DNA of 64,000 bases, taken from the NCBI GenBank assembly GCA_963764365.1, contig CAVXSI010000002.1, positions 186,001 to 250,000 on the forward strand. Reading direction: 5' to 3'. A program made the translations under genes and the position numbers. Numbering within the stretch: position 1 is the stretch's first letter; each line of letters opens with the position of its first letter. Below are positions 15,597 to 23,350 of this stretch, in pieces. The notes under the pieces are model-generated. The model worked only from the letters and a program-made list of their open reading frames with translations, searched no databases and was not told the DNA's origin. The DNA comes from VRUE01 sp963764365 (lineage in GTDB: Bacteria > Actinomycetota > Thermoleophilia > Solirubrobacterales > 70-9).

Positions 15597-17225
15597 CTAG
15601 GGCTCGAGCAGGGGGGCGAGGCTCAGGTCCGGGGCGAGTGATCGCATACGGGGGTCGCTGCCGGCCGCGGAGTCTATGGCCTGGAGGGCCGCTTCCGCGT
15701 GAAAGGTTGCACGGTTGTATGCATAGTCGCCCGCCTGGCCGCGCCCGTCGAGGAAGGCCCAGTCGCTCGACTGGACGGCGAGCAGCTCGCGCGCAGCGCG
15801 CAGCGCGGCGGGCCGCGGCAGCCCCCGGGCGAGCGCCCGCAGCAGCCGCAGCTCGAGCCGCCGCCCCGCCCAGGCGAGGTCGGCGACGGCGGGCGAGTCC
15901 CAGGTGCTGAGATCCTTCCCCTCTCCCCAGGTGGATGCCGCGAGGGGGCGCGGCTCGGGCTCGTGCTCGGCAAGCGCCTCGGGCACGGTCAGCAGGCGCA
16001 CGCCCGCGGCGGCGGCGCCCGCCAGCACCTCGCGCAGCCAGGTCGCCCCCTCCGACCACCAGTGGCCGAGCAGCTCGGTGTCGATCGCGAAGACGAGCAG
16101 GCCGCGCCTCCGCGGCGCGCCGGCGCCGGCGCCGCTTCCGCCCGCCGGCCCTGCTCTGCCGCCCACGGGGCCGGCTCCGCCGGGCGCATCGACGCCTTCG
16201 GCGCCGGACCGGGAAAACTCGCGCAGCCGCGCCGCAACGGCGTCGAGGAACTCCGCCGCCTGGCGCTTTGCCGCGGCCTCCGCCGCGGCCGGGTCGTAGG
16301 CGCCGCCACCGACCTTCCAGATCCGCACCCCGCGCAGCGATTTGCCGGCGAACTGGGCGTGGGCCGGGTCGGAGGGGTAGCCGTCGAGCGACCACAGCCA
16401 CTGGATCGCCTCCCAGTCGATCGGCAGCGCCACCGGGCCGGGCGGGGTCGTCGCCGAGCGGGCGCCGGCCGTCGGCAAACCGGCCGTGGTCGTCGCCGAG
16501 CCGGGCTGGGTTGTCGCCGAGCCCGCGCCGGGCGGCGTCGAACCGGTGCCGGTGGTCGCCGGGCCCGCGCCGGTGGCGACCGGCGTCAGCGCCTCCAGCG
16601 GCGCCTCGTGCCGGCTCTGGTCGACGCAGAACCAGCGCACGCCGTGCTCCGCCAGCGACCGCTCCAGGCCGGGTGCGTAGGCGCACTCGGGCAGCCAGAA
16701 GCCGCCGTCCCAGCCGAACCGCCGCCGGTGCGAGCGGATGCCGGCGTCGATCTGCAGCCGCAGGCCCGCCCGCGTCGCCAGCAGCGGCAGCACCGCGTGC
16801 GTCGCCGCCGAGGTCGCCAGCGCGATCCGCCCCTCGGCATGCGCGTCCTGGAACGGGCGCAGCGGATCGCCGCCCGCGGCGTCGAGCAGCTCCAGCGCGC
16901 GACGGTAGCGGTCCCGCTCGGCCTCGCAGGCGTTCCGGCACTCAGACGGCACCTCCCCGAGGTCGGCCTCCGCCGCCCCGATCCGCCAATCGACCAGGAA
17001 CCGCCGCAGCCGCTCCGCCGTCCCGGCGTCCTCCAGCTGATCCGCCAGCACCGGCGTCACCGTCATCGTCAGCTTCTCCGCCGCCTCGAGCACCGGCAGA
17101 TACGACCGGATCACCGCATCGAACAGCCACTCCTCCCCGAACGGATAGGTCCCGAACCCCTCCACATAGGGCATGTGGCTATGCAGCACGATCGCCAGAT
17201 CCCCGATCGGGGCCTCGTCCCTCAC
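15597..17225 (-). CDS. GH57 alpha-glucan branching enzyme-like protein (Rv3031-like)
   Basis: About 542 residues from a GTG at 17225 (VRDEAPIGDLAIVLHSHMPY). Upstream in-frame starts fall in a palindromic repeat and are less likely. GH57 marks: IVLHSHMPYVEGFG, the nucleophile Glu in FWLPECAYAPG (about 190) and the acid Asp in VFAIDTELLGHWW (about 359), then a C-terminal helical DUF1957-type domain ending ... WAFLDGRGQAGDYAYNR. Two low-complexity Gly/Ala/Pro/Thr inserts interrupt the catalytic domain, the first between LTPVATG and VALPIDWEAIQW. It probably forms alpha-1,6 branches on an alpha-1,4-glucan made by the downstream GT4 enzyme. Confidence 0.82.
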   Translation of the reverse strand: MRDEAPIGDLAIVLHSHMPYVEGFGTYPFGEEWLFDAVIRSYLPVLEAAEKLTMTVTPVLADQLEDAGTAERLRRFLVDWRIGAAEADLGEVPSECRNACEAERDRYRRALELLDAAGGDPLRPFQDAHAEGRIALATSAATHAVLPLLATRAGLRLQIDAGIRSHRRRFGWDGGFWLPECAYAPGLERSLAEHGVRWFCVDQSRHEAPLEALTPVATGAGPATTGTGSTPPGAGSATTQPGSATTTAGLPTAGARSATTPPGPVALPIDWEAIQWLWSLDGYPSDPAHAQFAGKSLRGVRIWKVGGGAYDPAAAEAAAKRQAAEFLDAVAARLREFSRSGAEGVDAPGGAGPVGGRAGPAGGSGAGAGAPRRRGLLVFAIDTELLGHWWSEGATWLREVLAGAAAAGVRLLTVPEALAEHEPEPRPLAASTWGEGKDLSTWDSPAVADLAWAGRRLELRLLRALARGLPRPAALRAARELLAVQSSDWAFLDGRGQAGDYAYNRATFHAEAALQAIDSAAGSDPRMRSLAPDLSLAPLLEP

Positions 17226-17235
17226 AGAACCCGCG

Positions 17236-17398
17236 CCCCCTCCGCGGGTGGCGTCGGGGTGGGGGGTGTCCTCCGCCAGCGCGGAGTCTGCGGAGGGCAA
17301 GACCTCGTCCCGTCACCTGACTCCATCCCTTCGCTTGGAGCAGATCGCAGCGCCAGGAGGGCACCCCCCACCCCGACGACAGGACCCGCGGCCGAGCG
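17236..17398. repeat. Long palindromic repeat upstream of the GH57 gene
   Basis: 22-nt arms at 17253-17274 and 17356-17377 match as inverted repeats with one mismatch. The right flank (17378-17398) is identical over 21 bp to 24686-24706 in the ftsZ repeat. The left part (TCCGCGGGTGGCGT) resembles the start of the same repeat. This is a longer member of the family found in frame in ftsZ and parA. Confidence 0.6.
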
Positions 17399-17406
17399 CA
17401 TGGTCC

Positions 17407-18192
17407 CTAGAGACCGTGACACACGGCGACGAAGTCAAGCGCCGCGTCGAGGTTGTCTTCTCGCAACGCGAAGTCGGCGCTGGAGATCGCCGGCGTGAAG
17501 CGGTCGTAGAACGGCCGGGTCAGCCGCAGCGCTTTGTGGGCGCGGTCCCACCCCAGCCTCAGCGCCAGCTCGTGCGCCCGCAGCTTGCGCGCGTGGAACA
17601 GCCCGAGCATCTCGACCCGCTCGAAGCGGCCCTCGCAGAGCGCCCGGAACTCGGCCGCCCGGTACTCGCGCACGTGCCAGGGGTTGTCGGACTTCTCCGC
17701 CCCCGGCGGCGCCAGGGTCAGCAGGTTCGGGGTCGAGACATAGGCGACGCCGCCCGGCGCCAGCATCGACTTGAAGTGGTCGAGGATCGCGCCCGCGTCC
17801 TGCACGTGCTCGATCGTCTGCAGGAAGACGACCGCGTCGCAGGGCTCGGCGAAGCTCTCGACCAGGTCGCGCTCGTAGCGCAGGTTGGGGCGGGCGTAGC
17901 GCAGCCGCGCGTGCTCGTGCGCCTCCGGGTTGGCGTCGACGCCGACCACGCTCGCCGCCGCCCCCGCCAGCACCGCGGAGCCGTATCCCTCGCCGCAGGC
18001 CATGTCGACGACCCGCCGTCCCGCGACCCGCGCCGCGATCCACTCGTAGACGGCCAGATGCCGCCGGTACCAGTAGTTCTCCTCCGGCACATCGGGCAGC
18101 GTCCGCTCGCCGGTCAGCGGCAGCGGCGGCACCCCCGCCGGCTGGTTTTCCTGCACGTACTCGCGGGTCACGACGCGAGACGGTATAGCCAT
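17407..18192 (-). CDS. Class I SAM-dependent methyltransferase (Rv3030-like)
   Basis: 261 residues from the ATG at 18192; a farther ATG at 18222 lies inside a palindrome. An N-terminal segment PLTGERTLPDVPEENYWYRRH precedes the Rossmann core: motif I VVDMACGEGYGSAVLA, acidic VVGVDANPEAHEHAR, VVFLQTIEHVQD and APGGVAYVSTPN. This N-terminus and the neighbouring GH57 and GT4 genes match the mycobacterial Rv3030-Rv3032 cluster, where the methyltransferase is implicated in methylglucose lipopolysaccharide. The acceptor here is inferred. Confidence 0.78.
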   Translation of the reverse strand: MAIPSRVVTREYVQENQPAGVPPLPLTGERTLPDVPEENYWYRRHLAVYEWIAARVAGRRVVDMACGEGYGSAVLAGAAASVVGVDANPEAHEHARLRYARPNLRYERDLVESFAEPCDAVVFLQTIEHVQDAGAILDHFKSMLAPGGVAYVSTPNLLTLAPPGAEKSDNPWHVREYRAAEFRALCEGRFERVEMLGLFHARKLRAHELALRLGWDRAHKALRLTRPFYDRFTPAISSADFALREDNLDAALDFVAVCHGL

Positions 18193-18198
18193 CGGCCC

Positions 18199-18248
18199 GA
18201 CGCGCCGGGAGTTGACCACCATATTGGGCGGTCAACTCCCGGCACGTC
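18199..18248. repeat. Palindromic repeat, copy C, between divergent genes
   Basis: Perfect 14-bp arms GCCGGGAGTTGACC (18204-18217) and GGTCAACTCCCGGC (18230-18243), extended outward by a GACGC/ACGTC pairing with one wobble. Loop ACCATATTGGGC. The outer GACG.GCCG ends and the CCATAT centre match copies A and B. It lies 7 bp from the methyltransferase start, so it is not a terminator; an operator is possible. Confidence 0.65.
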
Positions 18249-18296
18249 CGCCTCGTGGCGGCGGGTTGCGCCGATCCGTGTACCGTTCCCGGCTCG

Positions 18297-19214
18297 ATGC
18301 CCGCCTCGCCGACGGCAACGCCGGACCACATCAAGGACGTCAACACCCGCTACCACGACGCGGCGGCCGAGGAATACGACGCCAAGTGGGGCATCGACTT
18401 CGGCGCCACCGGGCAGGAGCAGGTGCGGTTGAAGCTGTCGAAGGCGCTCGGCGGCCTCGACGGCGTCCACTTCGGCGACGGGCTGGAGATCGGCTCGGGG
18501 ACCGGCTACTTCTCACTCAACCTGCTGCAGCTCGGGCTGATCGAGCGGCTGACCGCGACCGACATCTCGCCCGGCATGCTGCGCCGGCTCTCGGCCACCG
18601 CCGAGGGCCTCGGCCTCGCGGTCGAGACGGTCGCGACCGAGGCCGAGGAGCTGCCGTTCGAGGACGAGAGCTTCGACCTCGTCTTCGGCCACGCCGTCCT
18701 CCACCACATCCCCGACCTCGGGCGCGCCTTCGCCGAATTCCGCCGCGTGCTGCGACCGGGCGGCGCGATCGCCTTCTGCGGCGAGCCCTCCCGCTACGGC
18801 GACATGCTGGCGGCGGCGCCGAAGCGGGCGGGGATGCTAGCCGCGCCGGCCTGGCGGCGGTTGGTCGGCGCCGGCGAGCGCGCCGTCCCCGAGATGGAGC
18901 AGTCGCACGGCCACGCGCTCGAGGGCGAGGTCGACGTCCACGCCTTCGCCCCCGCCGACCTGCGCCGCGTCCTCGCCGGGGCCGGCTTCGAGCAGCGCCG
19001 GGTCAGCGGCGAGGAACTGCTCGCCAACGCCTGGGGCTGGGGCCTGCGCACGGTCGAGTCGACCGCCGAGCCCGACTCCGTCTCTTGGGGCTGGCGCCGC
19101 TTCGCCTTCAACAGCTACATCGCCCTACAGAAGGTCGACACCCGCCTGCTCGAGCCCCACCTCCCGGCGGAGCTCTTCTACAACCTCCTCGTCTCCGGCC
19201 GCAAGCCGTCCTGA
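18297..19214 (+). CDS. Class I SAM-dependent methyltransferase
   Basis: 305 residues from the ATG at 18297. UbiE/Methyltransf_11-type core: LEIGSGTGYFSLNLLQLG (motif I), TATDISPGMLRRL, TEAEELPFEDESFDLVFGHAVLHHIPD and FRRVLRPGGAIAFCGEPS. The long C-terminal domain (about 170-305) has FAPADLRRVLAGAGF and a closing helical segment. It is divergent from the Rv3030-like methyltransferase across a palindrome. Substrate unknown; a small molecule or lipid is likely for this subfamily. Confidence 0.83.
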   Translation: MPASPTATPDHIKDVNTRYHDAAAEEYDAKWGIDFGATGQEQVRLKLSKALGGLDGVHFGDGLEIGSGTGYFSLNLLQLGLIERLTATDISPGMLRRLSATAEGLGLAVETVATEAEELPFEDESFDLVFGHAVLHHIPDLGRAFAEFRRVLRPGGAIAFCGEPSRYGDMLAAAPKRAGMLAAPAWRRLVGAGERAVPEMEQSHGHALEGEVDVHAFAPADLRRVLAGAGFEQRRVSGEELLANAWGWGLRTVESTAEPDSVSWGWRRFAFNSYIALQKVDTRLLEPHLPAELFYNLLVSGRKPS

Positions 19215-19265
19215 CACACAACTCGCAGGGGTCGCCAGCCGCGCCTCGCCGGCTCGCCGCACCGA

Positions 19266-19305
19266 TTGCTGCTTTTTCCCCACCATGGGTGGGAAGAAGC
19301 AGCAA
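19266..19305. terminator. Bidirectional terminator hairpin
   Basis: TTGCTGCTTTTTCCCCACC (19266-19284) pairs with GGTGGGAAGAAGCAGCAA (19288-19305) almost perfectly. It lies between the convergent stops at 19214 and 19315. The T run in the arm gives a U-rich flank on one transcript. Confidence 0.7.
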
Positions 19306-19314
19306 CATCGCAAC

Positions 19315-20226
19315 TCAGCCGGGCCGGCTGTCTTCGAGTCGGGCGATGACGCCGGTGAGGGTTCGTCGTACCTGCTTGCGTTCGCGGCGAATTTGGTCTT
19401 CGCCGAAGCGGACGGTGGTCAGGCCGGAGGTCGCGTGCGCTTGGTCGCGGCGACGGTCGGTCGCCTGCTCGCCTGGTGTCCGGTGATACCGCCACCCGTC
19501 GGTCTCGACCACGAGCCGCAGCTCGGGCCAGTAGAAGTCCACTCGATAGCCGTTCACGGATACCTGCGTTGCGGGGCGTGGCAGGTTCGCGGCGCGGACG
19601 ATCTCGAGGAATCTGCGCTCGAGGCCGCTGTCGGTCAGAGCGTCGAGGCCGAGCAGTCTTCGCATACAGCCCATTCCCGGCCTTGGCCCGAGCTCGGCCA
19701 CGTCGCGACGAAGGGCTTCGGAATTGAGAAGGCCGAGGCGATCGGCCTCGCTTATCGCCCGCTCCACGCGCCATTCCGGCGCACAGGACGCCAGGTCGAC
19801 CAGGGTGGAGACCGGGTCCGTCACCGGTATCCCCGCCACCTCACGCCGGTGCTCCGGTCCAAGGTCGCGGCGCCTGTGCACCTGGACGCCGGGGCGTCGA
19901 CGCAACACACCGGCGACGACGACGCTCAGCCTCGTGCGGGGGACCGGCGCGATGCTCCAGAGCGCTGCTGCGCTGCCGTGGCTGAGCAGTGCCGTAGGTC
20001 CACAGGCCAGCACAGCCGCCATCCAGCGTCCCTTCTGGCTCACTTCGGGCCGCCCCACCGCATAGACGCCGCGCCAGAGCGGGTGCAGACGGCCTTTCGC
20101 GATGCGATGTTCGATCGAGCGAGAGCCGACGCCGAGCGCGAGCAACTGCGACCGGGTCACCACCCCGTGTTGCTCGCGGACCAGGTCCCAGACCCGAGCC
20201 GCCGGATCTTGTCGCTTTTTCCCCAC
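19315..20226 (-). CDS. DUF559/AbiEi-type protein with endonuclease-like domain
   Basis: 303 residues from a GTG at 20226. The N-terminal winged helix (WDLVREQHGVVTRSQLLALGV ... HRIAKGRLHPLWRGVYAVG) is the AbiEi-antitoxin-type domain. The C-terminal DUF559 domain is related to Vsr/restriction-like nucleases: LERRFLEIVRAANLP, then VDFYWPELRLVVETDGWRYH (acidic residues in VDFYWPE and VETDG) and RRRDQAH. Such proteins are abundant singletons in Actinomycetota; role unproven. The start codon lies in a small CCCCACG/CGTGGGG hairpin. Confidence 0.8.
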   Translation of the reverse strand: MGKKRQDPAARVWDLVREQHGVVTRSQLLALGVGSRSIEHRIAKGRLHPLWRGVYAVGRPEVSQKGRWMAAVLACGPTALLSHGSAAALWSIAPVPRTRLSVVVAGVLRRRPGVQVHRRRDLGPEHRREVAGIPVTDPVSTLVDLASCAPEWRVERAISEADRLGLLNSEALRRDVAELGPRPGMGCMRRLLGLDALTDSGLERRFLEIVRAANLPRPATQVSVNGYRVDFYWPELRLVVETDGWRYHRTPGEQATDRRRDQAHATSGLTTVRFGEDQIRRERKQVRRTLTGVIARLEDSRPG

Positions 20227-20297
20227 GGTCGTGGGGTCAAGGCTTCAATCGCCCCGAGTTCGCCCCCCTGGTGACGCCGCCAGCGACGAACTTGGCG

Positions 20298-21410
20298 CTA
20301 TTTGGGAGCTTTGCGGCGGGCTCGGTAGAGGCTGGTGCGGGAGTCGAAGCCCTTGAGGCGTTTCTCGCCGGCGAAGGAGTAGTCGAGGTCGTCGCCTGCC
20401 GCCTCGCGGGCGGCGGCGTCGAGGAGGACGCTGCCGGGCTTGGCGATCGCGGCCAGGCGGCTGGCGAGGTTGACCGGGCGGCCGTAGTAGTCGCCGGCCT
20501 GGACGTGGACCGAGCCCTGGGCGATGCCAGCTCGCAGGCGCGGGAACTCCGAGCCTTCGGCGTCGGCCGCCTCGACCATCCGCAGCGCCGCCATGACCAT
20601 CGCCGTGGCGTCGCTGGAGACGAGCATCGCCGCGTCGCCGATCAGCTTCACCAGGCGCACCGGCGGCTCGGCCACCGCGGTGGCGAGCTCGTCGAGGCGG
20701 CCGGCGATCAAGCCCAGCTCTTCGGTCTCGACCTGCTCGCCGAGCTTGGTGAAGCCGACCAGGTCGGCGAAGCAGACGGCGAGCTCGGGCGCGCCGCCCA
20801 TCTCGCCGGCGGCGAGGTCGGCGGTGCCGATCACGTCGCGGCGGATCTGCTCCAGCATGTGGGCGCGAAAGGCGTAGGCGAGGGTCGGCTCGAACAGCGG
20901 CAGCATGTGCTCGGCGGCGGCGGCGAAGCGCAGCGCCAGGTCGCGCTCGGTGTCGCCCGGCTGCATCAGCGTGCGGACGACCAGTTCGCGGTTGGCCTCG
21001 GCGATCCGCGCCGTCGCCATCCCCACCGTGCGCGCCACCTGCATCATCCCGTCCTCGGGCAGGCCGGCGTCGTAGAAGGCTTTGACCCGCTGCGCCGCCT
21101 CCAGGTCGACCTCGGTCACCGCCCGCTCGTCCGGATCGGGATAGGGAACGCCGAAGGCGGCGCTGACCCGCTGCAGGACGTCGAGGTCGAGGCCGACCTT
21201 CTCCGCCACCTCGCGCGGCGTGTAGCGGGCGCCGCCGCCGGCCACCGCGCGCTCGACCGGCAGCAGGGCCAGTCGCCCGCCCTCGACCGCCTCCCGCAGC
21301 TCCTCCAGCGGCACCCCTTCGCCGGCCAGCCGCTCCAGCAGCTCCAGCCGCGCGGCGCGCGCCTCGCCGTCGAGCCCGTCGAGCAGCCCCTCCGCCTCGA
21401 AGTCGATCAT
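20298..21410 (-). CDS. Class III adenylate cyclase with N-terminal regulatory domain
   Basis: 370 residues from the ATG at 21410. Residues about 1-170 are a helical regulatory region (YTPREVAEKVGLDLDVLQRV ... FYDAGLPEDGMMQVART), like the pH-sensing autoinhibitory domain of mycobacterial Rv1264. The C-terminal catalytic domain has metal-binding Asp in AVCFADLVGFTKLGEQ and KLIGDAAMLVS (Lys and Asp), and transition-state Asn/Arg in RPVNLASRLAAIAKPG. It makes cAMP from ATP. No membrane segment is visible. A large hairpin lies upstream. Confidence 0.87.
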   Translation of the reverse strand: MIDFEAEGLLDGLDGEARAARLELLERLAGEGVPLEELREAVEGGRLALLPVERAVAGGGARYTPREVAEKVGLDLDVLQRVSAAFGVPYPDPDERAVTEVDLEAAQRVKAFYDAGLPEDGMMQVARTVGMATARIAEANRELVVRTLMQPGDTERDLALRFAAAAEHMLPLFEPTLAYAFRAHMLEQIRRDVIGTADLAAGEMGGAPELAVCFADLVGFTKLGEQVETEELGLIAGRLDELATAVAEPPVRLVKLIGDAAMLVSSDATAMVMAALRMVEAADAEGSEFPRLRAGIAQGSVHVQAGDYYGRPVNLASRLAAIAKPGSVLLDAAAREAAGDDLDYSFAGEKRLKGFDSRTSLYRARRKAPK

Positions 21411-21450
21411 CGCCCCATTCTCCCCGACCTGCCGGTGGTTAGTCCTATGA

Positions 21451-21528
21451 TGCGTATCCGGTTTGCTCCGGCACTGTGCCTGGGCGTGCGGGCGCGCCGT
21501 GCCTGGCCCGGAGTCAACCGGATATGCA
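21451..21528. repeat. Hairpin with 21-nt arms upstream of the cyclase
   Basis: TGCGTATCCGGTTTGCTCCGG (21451-21471) pairs with 21508-21528 with three mismatches. The loop contains two GTGCCTGG copies. It is between the gamma-glutamyltransferase stop and the cyclase start, so it may terminate the former or fold in the leader of the latter. Confidence 0.5.
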
Positions 21529-21565
21529 CCAGTCCCGTAGTGGGCGTCAAACCATCGGCGCGTCC

Positions 21566-23131
21566 CTATGCGACCGCTACGGCGCCCCCGCGGCGCGGGT
21601 CGCCGCCGCCGCTCAGCTCGCCGCTGGACGGATCGCGGGCGACCGCCTGGACGCCGCCGAAGAAGAGGTTGATCCTGGGACGGCGGAGGACCGGCACGCC
21701 GCGGGCCTCGATCCGCGCCAGCGCCGCCTCGTCGATCCCCGGCTCGGCCTGGACGACGCCCGCCTCGAAATGCAGGCGCGGCGCCCGCACCGCCTCCCCG
21801 GCGCCCATCCCCTGCTCGATCGCCCGCACCACCGTCTGCACGATCGCCGAGCGGATCCGGTTCGAGCCGGCGCTGCCCAGGCCCAGCTCGATCTCGCCGT
21901 CGCGCAGGACCACGGTCGGCGCCATCATCGAGGGGACGCGGCGCCCGGGAGCGATCGCGTGGAAGCCGAGCGGGTTGAGGTCCTCCTCGCCGAGCATGTT
22001 GTTGAGGATCACGCCGGTGCCCGGCACCAGCACGCCGGAGCCGGATCCGTTCGAGCAGGTGACGCTGGCGCACATCCCGTCGCCGTCGAGCACGGCGATG
22101 TGGGTGGTCGAGCCGAGCAGGTCGCCGGCCCGAAGGTCGAGCCGCGCCGGATCGAGCAGCGCCTCCTCCAGCCCGCCGTCGTAGAGGGCCTCGGCGAACT
22201 CCTCGCCGCGGGCGGCGTTGGCGGCGTCGATCGCGGCGACCAGCTGCTCCGGCCCGCTGCTCGGGCCGAGCCGCTCCAGCAGGCCGAGCGTGTGGGCGAC
22301 GAGGATGCCGCCAGACGAAGGCGGCGGGTTGGTCAGCACCTCGGCGCCGCGGAAGCGCGCCCGCACCGGCCGCCGCTCGACCGCCCCGTAGGAGGACAGG
22401 TCGGCCGGCCCGAGCGTGCCGCCGCGCTCGCGGACGAAGCCGCTCAGCGCCGCCGCGACCTCGCCGCGGTAGAACGGCTCGGCACCCTCGGCGGCGAAGC
22501 GCTCCAGCGCGTCGCCCAGGGCCGGAAAGCGCAGCACGTCGCCTTCGCCCAGCGGCCTCCCCTCGGGCGCGTAGAGCGCCCGCGTCTCCGCCAGCCGCCG
22601 GTGGATCGGCCAGAGGATCTCGAGGATGTAGGCCTGCTCGGCATTGACCGGAGCGCCCTCGCGGGCGAGGCGCACGCCGGGTCCGATCAGCGCCTCCAGC
22701 GGCGCCGTGCCGAACCGCTCCAGCGCCAGCTCCAGCCCGGCGGCGGTTCCCGGCACCCCGCACGAGGCCGGCCCGACGTAGAACGTCTGCACGGTCTCGG
22801 CGTCGAAGTGGACCGGCACGGGGGCCAGCTCGACCCCCCGCTCGGTCCCGTCCTTGCCGGGAGCCGATACGAAGAAATCGATCAAGGTGGTTGCCGGATT
22901 CCCGTCGGAGGGAGCGTCGAAATCCGATTCCTCGCGACCGGAGCCGGGGTGGGGCCCTGGTGAATGAACCATCATGAATCCCCCCGCACCGAACCCCGTC
23001 AACGGGCTCTCGACCGCGAACGAGGCGAGAACGGCGGCCACCGCCGCATCGACGGCGTTGCCGCCCTCCTTCAGAACCTTCACTCCGGCCTGGGCGGTCA
23101 GCGGATGCCCCGCCGCAACGACGCCCTTCAT
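21566..23131 (-). CDS. ggt: Gamma-glutamyltransferase
   Basis: 521 residues; an AGGAGGTG ribosome site precedes the ATG. Ntn-hydrolase of the GGT family. N-terminal AAGHPLTAQAGVKVLKEGGNAVDAAVA and ESPLTGFGAGGFMMV; autoprocessing/nucleophile Thr in GSTTHIAVLDGDG (about 338-341); the SVTCSNGSGSGVLVPGTG oxyanion region; C-terminal PRLHFEAGVVQAEPG. No signal peptide is seen, so the enzyme is either cytoplasmic or exported by another route. It transfers or hydrolyses gamma-glutamyl groups of thiol peptides. Confidence 0.9.
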   Translation of the reverse strand: MKGVVAAGHPLTAQAGVKVLKEGGNAVDAAVAAVLASFAVESPLTGFGAGGFMMVHSPGPHPGSGREESDFDAPSDGNPATTLIDFFVSAPGKDGTERGVELAPVPVHFDAETVQTFYVGPASCGVPGTAAGLELALERFGTAPLEALIGPGVRLAREGAPVNAEQAYILEILWPIHRRLAETRALYAPEGRPLGEGDVLRFPALGDALERFAAEGAEPFYRGEVAAALSGFVRERGGTLGPADLSSYGAVERRPVRARFRGAEVLTNPPPSSGGILVAHTLGLLERLGPSSGPEQLVAAIDAANAARGEEFAEALYDGGLEEALLDPARLDLRAGDLLGSTTHIAVLDGDGMCASVTCSNGSGSGVLVPGTGVILNNMLGEEDLNPLGFHAIAPGRRVPSMMAPTVVLRDGEIELGLGSAGSNRIRSAIVQTVVRAIEQGMGAGEAVRAPRLHFEAGVVQAEPGIDEAALARIEARGVPVLRRPRINLFFGGVQAVARDPSSGELSGGGDPRRGGAVAVA

Positions 23132-23350
23132 AGCGTCACCTCCTGTTCAGCTGCCCATGCGCCGCTGCGACTAGAGGCTTGGTGTGGGTTAGGCGCGTGC
23201 GCGGGGGCGTCGCAGACCAAGCTGGGCGACGCACGCGGGCGAAGCGGGTAGTGGTTACTACCCGCGAGTTCGCGGGTGGTGATCCAGCGCCGGTATGCGG
23301 CGTCATCCGCGTGCGTGGATGACCCCCATCAAGCCTCAAGGGAGGGGCCG
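23132..23350. other. Intergenic with two hairpins
   Basis: 218 bp between the ggt start and the ftsZ stop. GCGGGTAG/CTACCCGC forms a stem around 23248-23269, and GTCATCC/GGATGAC another near 23302-23323. The latter could terminate the ftsZ transcript. The ggt promoter must also lie here. Confidence 0.4.

Noticed and set aside
14380..16941. An 853-residue frame joining GT4 with part of the GH57 region
   Set aside because: The portion above 15573 is in the wrong frame for GH57 and has no homology-like features.
20298..22763. A continuous minus frame spanning the cyclase and much of ggt
   Set aside because: Only the part from 21410 has recognisable domains; the upstream half is out of frame with ggt and is an Arg/Ala shadow.
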